A stretch of 7,002 nucleotides of DNA, from the NCBI GenBank assembly GCA_003164255.1, contig PLST01000170.1, positions 418 through 7,419 of the forward strand. Reading direction: 5' to 3'. Every line of letters begins with the position of its first letter. Within the stretch, counting starts at the first letter, position 1. Positions 1 to 6,482 of this stretch are shown piece by piece. The notes under the pieces are model-generated. The model did not search any database, was not told the DNA's origin, and was given only the letters and a program-made list of their open reading frames with translations. The DNA is from Acidobacteriaceae bacterium (GTDB lineage: Bacteria; Acidobacteriota; Terriglobia; Terriglobales; Acidobacteriaceae). The position numbers and the translations under genes are program-made.

Positions 1-221
1 AAGCGCAGGTTGGTCTTGCCGCCGTACTGGTCGGCGAGTCCGAAGTCGATACAGATGGCTTTAGCGTGGCCGATATGGAGATAGCCATTGGGTTCGGGAG
101 GAAAGCGGGTCTGCACCTGCGCATCACCGAACTTTTTGGTGCGCACATCTTCGGCGATGATCTCGCTGAGGAAGTTGGTGGAAATCGGTACATCCTTCGG
201 TTCTTTATTGGCTTCAGTCAT
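1..221 (-). CDS. glnS: Glutaminyl-tRNA synthetase, N-terminal part (runs off the left edge)
   Basis: This is the first 73 codons of a class I glutaminyl-tRNA synthetase, the cytoplasmic enzyme that joins glutamine to tRNA(Gln) using ATP. The translation begins MTEANKEP, continues with NFLSEIIAEDV (residues 16-26), and reaches RFPPEPNGYLHIGHAKAI (39-56). The PPEPNGYLHIGHAK block is diagnostic of GlnRS, as opposed to GluRS, which has APSPTG at this place. HIGH (49-52) is the ATP-binding signature. The IDFGLA..YGG segment that follows is also typical of the family. The ATG at 219-221 is supported by an AAGGAT Shine-Dalgarno-like site about 8 nt upstream. The gene starts 34 bp after the gltX stop on the same strand, so co-transcription is likely. 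The KMSKS motif and the anticodon-binding domain lie outside the window, so intactness cannot be judged. Confidence 0.96.
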   Translation of the reverse strand, partial: MTEANKEPKDVPISTNFLSEIIAEDVRTKKFGDAQVQTRFPPEPNGYLHIGHAKAICIDFGLADQYGGKTNLR

Positions 222-255
222 AGCGGCGATCCTTATCTAATTCTAGCGGCTTGGC

Positions 256-1743
256 TCACAGCAGCGGTTGCAGATTGGCTTCGGCTTTGCGGATGCGGTC
301 GAGGCAGACATCGCGGCCAAGCACAACCATGGTTTCAAAAAGCGGCGGCGCGTTCTTGCGTCCGCAGACGGCAACCCGGATGGGCTGGAACATGGGGCCG
401 GCCTTTAAGCCAAGTTGTGCAGCGGCAGCGCGGAGGGCCGCGTCGAGCGAGTCGTGGTCGAAGGCCGTGGTTGCAAGAACTTCCTGCGCCAGCTTGAGGA
501 CGCGCATGGCTAAAGCGGCATCACCCTTCTGCGGAATCAACTCGGCGGGATCGTAGGGCGCGAGCTCCGGCAGAAAGAAGAAGTCGGCGGCTGCAGGGGC
601 ATCGCCCAGCAGCTTGATGCGCTCGCGGATGAGCGGCGCGACGGCAAGAGTTTTTTCAGGCGAAGCGTTGAAGCCGGCCTGCTTGAAGAATGGCGCGAGG
701 CATTCGCTGAGCTGGTCCACGGGCAGCGCGCGAATATGTTCGGCGTTGAGCCAGACGGCCTTCGGGTCGAAAGGATCGGCATCGCTGAAATTGATTACTG
801 CGTTGGCGCGGTTGACGCCTTCGAGAGTGAAGAGGGCGGTCAACTCGTCGATCGAGAGGAACTCGAGATCGTTCTTTGGCGACCAGCCAAGCAGGCAGAG
901 GAAGTTGACGAAGGCCGAGGGAAGGAAGCCCGCATCGCGATAGGTGGTGACGCTAACGACCGCGCCGTGCTTGCGTTTGGAGAGCTTGGTGCCATCGGGC
1001 GCCACCAGCAAGGGGAGATGCGCGAACTGGGGCGGCTCTGCGCCGAGCGCCTCAAAGATGAGGATGTGCTTGAAGGTATTGGTCAGGTGATCCTGGCCCC
1101 GGATGATGTGGCTGATGCGGAGATCGGCATCATCGGCGCAGGAGGCAAGGTGGTACGTTGGCATTCCATCGGAACGCAGCAGCGCGAAGTCTTCCACTTC
1201 GTTGGCGAGTTTTGACTGCGCACCGTAGACGCTGTCGTTAAAGTGCAGCATGCGGGCGACACCCGAGTCTGGACTGCGGGGCACGCGATAGCGCAGCGCA
1301 AAGGGCTCGCCTGCGGCGGCGCGCCGGTCGCTCTCCTCGCGCGACATTTCGCGCATGCCGGGATTGAAAAGCCAGGCTCCCTGCGCTGATGAAGTTTTCT
1401 CGTCGCCCGCGTGCGCCGGCGTAAAGTCGCGATAGGCAAATCCCTTGGCGAAGATCTCTTCGGCCTTCTCGCGATGCAGCTGAAGGCGCTCGGACTGCTT
1501 GTATTCTTCGTCCCAGTTCAGGCCCAGCCACTTCAACCCTTCAAAGATGGATTGCACGCTCGCGTCGGTGTTGCGCTCCACATCCGTGTCGTCAAGGCGC
1601 AGCACCAGGTCGCCGCCGTTGTGGCGCGCAAAGAGCCAATTCAAGATAAAGGTACGGGCGCTGCCGACGTGCAGGAACCCGGTGGGCGAGGGAGCAAAAC
1701 GGACCCGCAATGGCCGGTCGAAGGAGGAGGTTGTTTCAGGCAT
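256..1743 (-). CDS. gltX: Glutamyl-tRNA synthetase
   Basis: A complete 495-residue class I synthetase that charges tRNA(Glu) with glutamate in the cytoplasm; the length is normal for bacterial GluRS. The Rossmann-fold catalytic domain opens with RFAPSPTGFLHVGSART (residues 15-31), whose HVGS is the HIGH-type ATP site. LRLDDTDVER (48-57) and IRGQDHLTNT (214-223) are standard GluRS blocks. KLSKRKHG (253-260) is the KMSKS loop. The helical anticodon-binding domain follows and ends with GRKNAPPLFETMVVLG (461-476). The zinc-binding cysteines found around residues 98-125 of E. coli GluRS are absent: the matching segment reads FAYRDFTPAHAGDEK. The start is the ATG at 1741-1743, directly before the conserved block, but the upstream site is a poor Shine-Dalgarno match (AGAAAG, rather distant). 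The stop is TGA at 256-258. It probably leads a gltX-glnS operon. Whether it is discriminating or also mischarges tRNA(Gln) cannot be read from the sequence. Confidence 0.97.
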   Translation of the reverse strand: MPETTSSFDRPLRVRFAPSPTGFLHVGSARTFILNWLFARHNGGDLVLRLDDTDVERNTDASVQSIFEGLKWLGLNWDEEYKQSERLQLHREKAEEIFAKGFAYRDFTPAHAGDEKTSSAQGAWLFNPGMREMSREESDRRAAAGEPFALRYRVPRSPDSGVARMLHFNDSVYGAQSKLANEVEDFALLRSDGMPTYHLASCADDADLRISHIIRGQDHLTNTFKHILIFEALGAEPPQFAHLPLLVAPDGTKLSKRKHGAVVSVTTYRDAGFLPSAFVNFLCLLGWSPKNDLEFLSIDELTALFTLEGVNRANAVINFSDADPFDPKAVWLNAEHIRALPVDQLSECLAPFFKQAGFNASPEKTLAVAPLIRERIKLLGDAPAAADFFFLPELAPYDPAELIPQKGDAALAMRVLKLAQEVLATTAFDHDSLDAALRAAAAQLGLKAGPMFQPIRVAVCGRKNAPPLFETMVVLGRDVCLDRIRKAEANLQPLL

Positions 1744-1834
1744 CGTATAAGTGACTTTCTATCTACGATGCTAGCATTCGCGCTTCCCGTTCCCGTCATC
1801 TGCTGAGACGCGCCCCGGGAGTTTCCAAAAGCCC

Positions 1835-2152
1835 CTAGGTCTGCGGTGGAAACGTCGGCGGTGGCGGCGGATAAGGCTGCTGCGGCTGCCAATAGGCCTG
1901 GGGCGCCGGGATCACCTTCCAGTCAGAAAAGGCAAGCACATAAATCAGCACGAGGTTGCCTAGCGGAATGACATTGAGCAGCGAAAGCCAGGGCGAAAAA
2001 CCGGCCTTTTTACAAATGAACCAGTAGGGAGTGATGACGATGGCAAGAAACACCAGAATGATGACCGGCAGGATCGCCATCATGGCCATCACGATGTGTT
2101 GAATCTGTGCTGGGTCGGGGGTGGTCTGCAAGATCAGCGTAACGTTGAGCAT
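1835..2152 (-). CDS. Small two-helix membrane protein with proline-rich C-terminal tail
   Basis: A 105-residue protein of unknown function. Residues 19-41 (IVMAMMAILPVIILVFLAIV and flanks) form a strong transmembrane helix, and residues about 54-74 form a second. Between and into the second helix is FICKKAGFSPWLSLLNVIPL (45-64), followed by GNLVLIYVLAFSDWKV. This resembles small bacterial membrane proteins of the KAG-x-x-PW-x-x-L-x-x-I-P type, in which a helix carries a pattern ending in a conserved W. The last 25 residues contain 11 prolines, including a run of five, with interspersed Q and Y, suggesting a flexible tail. The ATG at 2150-2152 is backed by GGAG at 2161-2164, 8 nt away. The stop is TAG. 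The gene is isolated by 152 bp from GH2 and 91 bp from gltX, and a sigma-54-like promoter lies just upstream. The coding call is firm; the function is not known. Confidence 0.85.
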   Translation of the reverse strand: MLNVTLILQTTPDPAQIQHIVMAMMAILPVIILVFLAIVITPYWFICKKAGFSPWLSLLNVIPLGNLVLIYVLAFSDWKVIPAPQAYWQPQQPYPPPPPTFPPQT

Positions 2153-2160
2153 TTGAAACG

Positions 2161-2164
2161 CTCC
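2161..2164 (-). promoter_or_regulatory. Ribosome binding site of the small membrane protein gene
   Basis: GGAG on the minus strand, separated by 8 nt from the ATG at 2150-2152. It fixes the start of the 105-residue protein. Confidence 0.7.
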
Positions 2165-2184
2165 GAGGTGGGATGAAATCTCGC

Positions 2185-2200
2185 AGCAAAGGTACTGCCA
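2185..2200 (-). promoter_or_regulatory. Candidate sigma-54 (RpoN) -24/-12 promoter
   Basis: On the minus strand the sequence reads TGGCAGTACCTTTGCT. The consensus is TGGCACG-N4-TTGCW, and 10 of the 12 defined positions match, including the invariant GG and GC with exactly 10 nt between them. Transcription would begin near 2174, giving a leader of about 20 nt that contains the GGAG site of the small membrane protein gene. Sigma-54 promoters need an enhancer-binding activator. No activator site was identified, and the region 100-150 bp upstream would fall in the end of the GH2 gene and its terminator. A competing sigma-70 reading (TTGCGA, 17 nt, TACCTT) overlaps it but is a weaker match. Confidence 0.45.
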
Positions 2201-2242
2201 TTCCCCTCAAATCGCAACGGAAAAGTTGGCTGCTCTTGTCAG

Positions 2243-2277
2243 AAAAAACTCCGGCGGGTGAAGGCACACCCGCCGGA
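2243..2277 (-). terminator. Intrinsic terminator of the GH2 gene
   Basis: A perfect 11-bp stem (2250-2260 with 2267-2277, TCCGGCGGGTG and its complement) encloses a 6-nt loop (2261-2266). Read on the minus strand, the stem is followed by a run of six T (2243-2248). It begins 27 bp after the TAA stop of the glycoside hydrolase gene. This is a textbook rho-independent terminator and separates GH2 from the small membrane protein gene. Confidence 0.92.
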
Positions 2278-2304
2278 ATCCTTTGAACGCCCAGGTTCGC
2301 GTGT

Positions 2305-5250
2305 TTATCGTTGTGTGCGCAGCAGCACCACAGGCACGGGAGCCATGGGCCGCCTTCCCGGCGAGAACGACGGATCCGTCCCATCCGGCGCAGGGCCGAT
2401 GGCCGGCTTCGGTTCGTCGGAAGGTGGAATCGGGAAGGATTTGCGCGGCGGCATGTTAAACGTTCGCGTCAGTTCGATGCGGTCTCCGCTGACCTTGCCT
2501 TTGAACGCCATATTCCCGGCCTTGAAGCTGACCTGGTCGCCATCGATCGTCCCGTCCGTGAGCGGAGTCGCCTGATCTGCGCCACCGGCCCATCCGCCAG
2601 CCACGCCTTCCGCCGTTCCGCTCAGCTTGCCGCCGTCCTGCACAAGAGTGAAGATCTGCGTTGCGGCGCCTTCCTGTGGCCGCCACAAGCCGCTGACCCC
2701 CGTGCCCGCCGGCGATTTGCGCTCCCACGGCGCCACTTGTGGCCGCAGCTTGACCGCCTTTGCCGCAATGGTCACGCTGGCCGCCGTGAGTCCCGGCGAC
2801 GTGGCTTCCACCGTGATGCTGCCGCCCTCTTTGGTGGACTGGATGAGCGCCATGCAGAGGCCGCTGAAGGCCTTGCGACTTGAGCCTTTGTCGGGCGCGT
2901 GGTCGGTGGGGTCGCCATTACCCACGCCGATGAGTTTGCCCGCGCCTGTCACTTTGAAGGTGACGTTGTTGTCGGTATTGGGCAGCAGCCGGTTCTGCGC
3001 ATCACGAACCTCCACGGCAACCATGGCTACGTCTTCGCCGTCGGCTGCAATTTCAGCGCGGTCTACTGCCGCGGCCAGCGCAGCTGCAGCGCCGGTGGTT
3101 TCGCGCCGTACGGTCTGCGCGAGTTTTCCGTCCTTGTAGCCGCGCGCCTCAATCACGCCCGGTGCATAAGGAACGTTCCATGCCAGGTGCTGGTCTTTCT
3201 TCATCTCCTTAGTGCCCAGGCTCTGGCCGTTGACCAGCAACTCGACCTTGTCCATGTTCGAGTGCACCCACACGGCGATCAGCTTGCCTTCCATGCCCGG
3301 CCAATTCCAGTGTGGAAACAGATGCAGTACCGGTTGTGCGGTCCACCACGAACGGTAGTAGAAGAATGTGTCCTTGGGGAACCCGCACATGTCGATCACG
3401 CCGTACTGCGAACCGATGTTCGGCCAGGGGTTGGGCGAGGGCTCGCCACGATAGTCGAAGCCGGTCCAGATAAATCCGCCGGCCAGCCAGGGCCGCGCGT
3501 CGCAAAAGCGCCACCAGCCCTCAGCCGATGCACGCCCCGTGGTTGTGTACGGGTCGTACGAGCTGACATAGCCCTTTTCCGCATCGGTGACGTAGATGCC
3601 GCGCGTGCACACGGCGCTTACCGTCTCAGTGCCGATGATGGGCCGGTCAGGATGCGCCTTGTGGAAGTCTTCTGCGCCGGGATCCATATAGTTGTAGCCC
3701 ACCACGTCGCAGACCTCAAGGCCGCCGGTGCCGATGGCGCCCGTGGGCGCAATTGAGACTGGGCGCGAGCCGTCGTGCAGCGTGGCCACGGCCTTCATCG
3801 CGGTGAGAATCTTTTTGCCCTTGTCGATATTCGCGGTGCCTTCTTCGTTGCCCATGGACCACATGAAGACGCTGGGGTGATTGCGGTCGCGGCACACAAG
3901 ATCTTCAAACTGGCTGAGTCCCTCGGGATTGGACGACATCATGCGCGTCTCGTCGAAGACCAGCATGCCGAGTTCATCGCAGGCGTTCAACAGCTCCGGC
4001 GTTGGCGGATTGTGCGACGTGCGCATGCCGTTGCAGCCCATCTCCTGGAGCTTGCGCACGCGGTAGTACTGCACTGCGTCAGGCAGCGCCGCGCCTACGC
4101 CCGCGTGATCCTGGTGGTTGCAGGTTCCTTTCACCTTGACCGGCTTGCCGTTGAGCAGCAGCCCCTGCGATGGGTCCATTTTGATGGAACGGATGCCGAA
4201 GCGCGTTTGGTAGCTATCGACAACCTCGCCGCCCACGCGCACCTCGCTAACCAGCGTGTACAGATTCCGTTCTTCCAGCGACCACAGCCGCGGCCCGCTC
4301 ACCGGTATCTGTTGCTGGCACGCAGCCTCGCTCACTGGGGAAATCTCGACGGTTGCCGTCACTGCCTTGCCTACTGCCTTGCCGTCGGGATCGAGCACAG
4401 TGGACACCACGCGCGCGCTCGCGGCCACGGGACTGTCATTCAAGAGTTCCGTCCGGATGGAAAGAGAGGCAGCGCCCGGCTTGAGCTCTGACTTTACAAA
4501 CGTTCCCCACTTCTTTACGTGTACCGGGTGGGTCTTGACCAGCCACACGTGGCGATAGAGGCCCGCGCCCTCGTAAAACCATCCGTCGCTCGAAGTGGCG
4601 TCAACGCGCACCAGCAGCACGTTGCGGCCGCCGGGATTGGCAAAGTCACTCACGTCAAAACTGAAGGGATCGTACCCGCCGCTGTGCTTTCCGATGTAAA
4701 AGCCATTGAACACGACCAGCGTCTCGCGGTAGGCGCCGTCAAATTCGAGAGTAATGCGCTTGCCGTCGTCGGCCGCGTCCAGCTCAAATACGCGCCGGTA
4801 CCAACCGACGCTCGTCTCAGGATAATTCCGGCCGAGCGGATAGTACCCCTTGCTCAAGAGCGCCGGGTCGTTCTTGAACTCGAGCTCAATCGCCCAGTCG
4901 TGGGGCAGATCCACCGGCTTCCAGTCGCTATCGTCGAAGCCCATGCTGCCGGCCGGCAAAAAGCTCCCGGTCTTCTGGAAGTTGCCCGACCGCCCGCTGC
5001 CAAAGCCGAGATCCTTGTCGGCATCGTTGGCATTGCCGAGGTGGAAACGCCAGCCGAAATCGAGCAACATGCGCTCGCGCTGGCCACCGGCGAGTTCCGT
5101 GGGGGCGGCGTCATTCGTGGTCGAAAGCGGCCCTGCCGTTTCGCTGGTGGCGGAGACGGCGGCCTCGAGAGGCTTCATTCCATGGGCTGCGGCCGCGGCT
5201 GGAGCCAGCAGGCCGGTCTTTAACAAGTTGCGGCGTGTAAAGGCTTTCAT
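2305..5250 (-). CDS. Tat-exported glycoside hydrolase family 2 enzyme, beta-galactosidase-like
   Basis: A complete 981-residue retaining glycosidase. The N-terminus has a twin-arginine signal, TRRNLLKTG (5-13), followed by an Ala-rich hydrophobic stretch, so a folded enzyme is probably exported. The domains in order are: sugar-binding jelly roll (about 62-238), Ig-like domain (about 240-350), TIM barrel (about 352-640), a DUF4982-like domain (about 655-715), a GH2 C-terminal Ig-like domain (about 725-832), and an extra beta-rich module (about 851-931) with a Pro-rich tail. The acid/base residue is E469 in NHPSVFMWSMGNEE (457-470), which fits the GH2 signature. The likely nucleophile is E542 in RPIIGTETVSA. 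RTSHNPP (410-416) and WTGFDYRGEP (595-604) are further family landmarks. The activity is probably beta-galactosidase, but other GH2 beta-glycosidase specificities, such as beta-glucuronidase, are not excluded. The start is firm: GGAGG lies 5 nt before the ATG. A strong terminator follows. It may share export-based nutrient scavenging with the hydrolase upstream. Confidence 0.95.
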   Translation of the reverse strand: MKAFTRRNLLKTGLLAPAAAAAHGMKPLEAAVSATSETAGPLSTTNDAAPTELAGGQRERMLLDFGWRFHLGNANDADKDLGFGSGRSGNFQKTGSFLPAGSMGFDDSDWKPVDLPHDWAIELEFKNDPALLSKGYYPLGRNYPETSVGWYRRVFELDAADDGKRITLEFDGAYRETLVVFNGFYIGKHSGGYDPFSFDVSDFANPGGRNVLLVRVDATSSDGWFYEGAGLYRHVWLVKTHPVHVKKWGTFVKSELKPGAASLSIRTELLNDSPVAASARVVSTVLDPDGKAVGKAVTATVEISPVSEAACQQQIPVSGPRLWSLEERNLYTLVSEVRVGGEVVDSYQTRFGIRSIKMDPSQGLLLNGKPVKVKGTCNHQDHAGVGAALPDAVQYYRVRKLQEMGCNGMRTSHNPPTPELLNACDELGMLVFDETRMMSSNPEGLSQFEDLVCRDRNHPSVFMWSMGNEEGTANIDKGKKILTAMKAVATLHDGSRPVSIAPTGAIGTGGLEVCDVVGYNYMDPGAEDFHKAHPDRPIIGTETVSAVCTRGIYVTDAEKGYVSSYDPYTTTGRASAEGWWRFCDARPWLAGGFIWTGFDYRGEPSPNPWPNIGSQYGVIDMCGFPKDTFFYYRSWWTAQPVLHLFPHWNWPGMEGKLIAVWVHSNMDKVELLVNGQSLGTKEMKKDQHLAWNVPYAPGVIEARGYKDGKLAQTVRRETTGAAAALAAAVDRAEIAADGEDVAMVAVEVRDAQNRLLPNTDNNVTFKVTGAGKLIGVGNGDPTDHAPDKGSSRKAFSGLCMALIQSTKEGGSITVEATSPGLTAASVTIAAKAVKLRPQVAPWERKSPAGTGVSGLWRPQEGAATQIFTLVQDGGKLSGTAEGVAGGWAGGADQATPLTDGTIDGDQVSFKAGNMAFKGKVSGDRIELTRTFNMPPRKSFPIPPSDEPKPAIGPAPDGTDPSFSPGRRPMAPVPVVLLRTQR

Positions 5251-5255
5251 TTGTT

Positions 5256-5260
5256 CCTCC
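5256..5260 (-). promoter_or_regulatory. Ribosome binding site of the GH2 gene
   Basis: GGAGG on the minus strand with a 5-nt spacer (AACAA) before the ATG at 5248-5250. It fixes the start directly ahead of the Tat signal. Confidence 0.85.
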
Positions 5261-5361
5261 CTGAATCATGCTGCCGGCGTTCGATCAGTCAACCCGGCGC
5301 GCAGGTCTTGCTTGAAACTGTGTTTAGATTGCGCTTCGTCTCGCGAATCAGAAGACGCGAC

Positions 5362-5367
5362 AGTATA
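5362..5367 (-). promoter_or_regulatory. Possible -10 element for the GH2 gene
   Basis: TATACT on the minus strand is a 5-of-6 match to the -10 consensus, in an otherwise very GC-rich gap. It lies 112 bp upstream of the GH2 start. No good -35 hexamer stands 16-18 nt upstream; the nearest TTGACC (5396-5401) is 28 nt away. A short inverted repeat, TCGCG-N10-CGCGA (5341-5360), overlaps the expected transcription start and could be an operator. The call is weak. Confidence 0.25.
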
Positions 5368-5419
5368 ACGCCGCGGGCCTCGCGCATGTTTTGCCGGTCA
5401 AGTGGTCCGCGCCGGCCTG

Positions 5420-6313
5420 CTATTTGGCTTGGAGTTTCATTCCGCCGGTGGCGGCAGGCAAAGCGCAGCTGCCCGCGCGCACCCCTTCAAGAAACTCGCC
5501 AACCGTTTTCGTGACCATGGCTTCCACAGATTCGTATCCCAATCCGTTCCCCGCAAAATTCAAGTGCGTGGCTCCGTCAATCACGCCCATCCATTGGCAA
5601 TGCGACGGCAGTCCCCGCATATTCTTCCACGGCGCAAGCCGGGCCCCCGGGCCGCCCTTGAGTGACTCGTCGCGCGTCCCGGTCAGCACCAGGACGGGTT
5701 TTCTGATCCCGCTCCAGGAGTCGTTTGCAAACACCACGCCCGGCCCCTCGGGCGACAGAGCCACATAGGCGTCAAAGCGGTCTTGCGCGGCCGGTGGCGA
5801 CGGCACGCCGATGGTGTTCTTCGCGCCTGCCTCCAGCATCACCGTCTCCGCGCCCATGGAGTGGCCCAGCAGCACGAGAAACGGCGCGCGGCACTGCCGA
5901 TCGGCCCACTTCAGCGCCGCGTCCAAATCCAGCAGCCGCGCCTGCTCCGCATGGGGGTCTGCAACCAGGCGCGTGACGCCGGGCAGCACGCCATACTCCC
6001 GCACATCGGCAGCCAAGGCGGCGAATCCGCTCTCACGGTGGCCCATCGCCACGGTCGTGTACCCCAGCTTCGCCATGGCCTGCGCCAGGTACGCGTATCC
6101 TTCCTCTGACCCGCCGGCTCCATGCGAGATGATCGCAAGTGGAGCGCAATCCGCGCCAACGCCCTCTGTGGGATACACCAGCAGCGGAGTCTGGGCTCCA
6201 TCAGCCCTGGGTACGCTGAGCCGCTGCTCAGCCGCAAGGCCAAGGCCCGGCACGCATGCGGCAGCCGCAAGCAGAATCAATGTCAATTTCTTTCGCAAAC
6301 TTGAACTACGCAC
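5420..6313 (-). CDS. Exported alpha/beta hydrolase (dienelactone hydrolase / acetylhydrolase-like)
   Basis: With the GTG at 6311-6313 as start, this is a 297-residue serine hydrolase. A GGAGGTG Shine-Dalgarno site (6317-6323), with GGAGG 5 nt before the GTG, decides the start. A TTG at 6355 would add 14 residues but has no comparable site and would spoil the signal peptide. Residues 1-28 look like a Sec signal: RKK, then LTLILLAAAACVPGL, with likely cleavage near GLAA. The mature part has IISHGAGGS (61-69, oxyanion-hole region) and GHSMG (150-154) with nucleophile S152. D215 in TGTRDE and H250 in DGATH are the likely remaining triad members. Four cysteines (56, 141, 239, 283) remain after cleavage, allowing disulfides outside the cytoplasm. 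The substrate is unknown; an ester or similar acyl bond is likely. It lies 169 bp upstream of GH2 on the same strand, so joint use is possible but not shown. Confidence 0.9.
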   Translation of the reverse strand: MRSSSLRKKLTLILLAAAACVPGLGLAAEQRLSVPRADGAQTPLLVYPTEGVGADCAPLAIISHGAGGSEEGYAYLAQAMAKLGYTTVAMGHRESGFAALAADVREYGVLPGVTRLVADPHAEQARLLDLDAALKWADRQCRAPFLVLLGHSMGAETVMLEAGAKNTIGVPSPPAAQDRFDAYVALSPEGPGVVFANDSWSGIRKPVLVLTGTRDESLKGGPGARLAPWKNMRGLPSHCQWMGVIDGATHLNFAGNGLGYESVEAMVTKTVGEFLEGVRAGSCALPAATGGMKLQAK

Positions 6314-6316
6314 AAT

Positions 6317-6323
6317 CACCTCC
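6317..6323 (-). promoter_or_regulatory. Ribosome binding site that decides the hydrolase start
   Basis: GGAGGTG on the minus strand. GGAGG is 5 nt from the GTG at 6311-6313. It lies inside the longer reading frame that begins at the TTG at 6353-6355, and so argues that the longer start is not used. Confidence 0.8.
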
Positions 6324-6339
6324 GCTCGGGAGAACACGG

Positions 6340-6355
6340 TTGAGATGATTTTCAA
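6340..6355. promoter_or_regulatory. Operator-like imperfect inverted repeat upstream of the hydrolase
   Basis: TTGAGATGATTTTCAA has symmetrical ends (TTGA...TCAA) and lies 27 bp before the hydrolase start, just downstream of a TTGACG hexamer (6359-6364, minus strand). On the minus strand, TGAAAATCAT resembles half of a Fur-type box. No convincing -10 was found beside it. This is suggestive only. Confidence 0.2.
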
Positions 6356-6407
6356 TCACGTCAAGCGCCTTGCGCGATCGAAGTTGCGGCAGGCTGTGCG
6401 AAAGACG

Positions 6408-6430
6408 GCGATGCGCCGGGAGCGCATCGC
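6408..6430. other. Perfect 9-bp hairpin in the recA-hydrolase gap
   Basis: GCGATGCGC (6408-6416) pairs perfectly with GCGCATCGC (6422-6430) across a 5-nt loop (CGGGA). Read on the minus strand it is followed by CGTCTTTCG, which is not a real T-tract. It could end or protect the recA transcript, or lie in the leader region of the hydrolase gene. Confidence 0.5.
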
Positions 6431-6482
6431 GATGGGAAGGATGAGGAACATTCTGCGGGTTCAAAGACCCCACTGCCCGAGC

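Noticed and set aside
1768..1777. Perfect palindrome ATGCTAGCAT upstream of gltX
   Set aside because: Only 10 bp, does not extend, and lies beside no clear promoter; a single short palindrome is compatible with chance.
2899..3756. A long open frame (285 codons) on the plus strand inside the GH2 gene
   Set aside because: It is antisense to a clearly coding frame with full GH2 motifs, shows no domain I recognise, and long antisense frames are expected in GC-rich coding DNA. The same holds for plus-strand frames at 66-497, 736-1215, 3775-4491, 4519-5223 and 5811-6518.
5265..5293. TTGACT, 16 nt, CATGAT as a sigma-70 promoter for GH2
   Set aside because: Transcription would begin only about 8 nt before the ATG and would cut off the strong GGAGG site, so it is unlikely to serve this gene as a translated leader.
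5273..5298. GCCGG...CCGGC stem in the GH2 leader
   Set aside because: Only 5 bp with a 16-nt loop in GC-rich DNA; too weak to call a riboswitch or attenuator.
5380..5419. Terminator for the hydrolase gene
   Set aside because: The repeated GCCGG elements are mainly direct repeats, and no stem with a T-run follows the stop codon.
6314..6355. Longer hydrolase start at a TTG (6353-6355)
   Set aside because: It lacks a good ribosome binding site, would place the strong GGAGGTG inside the gene, and would push the signal peptide 14 residues inward.
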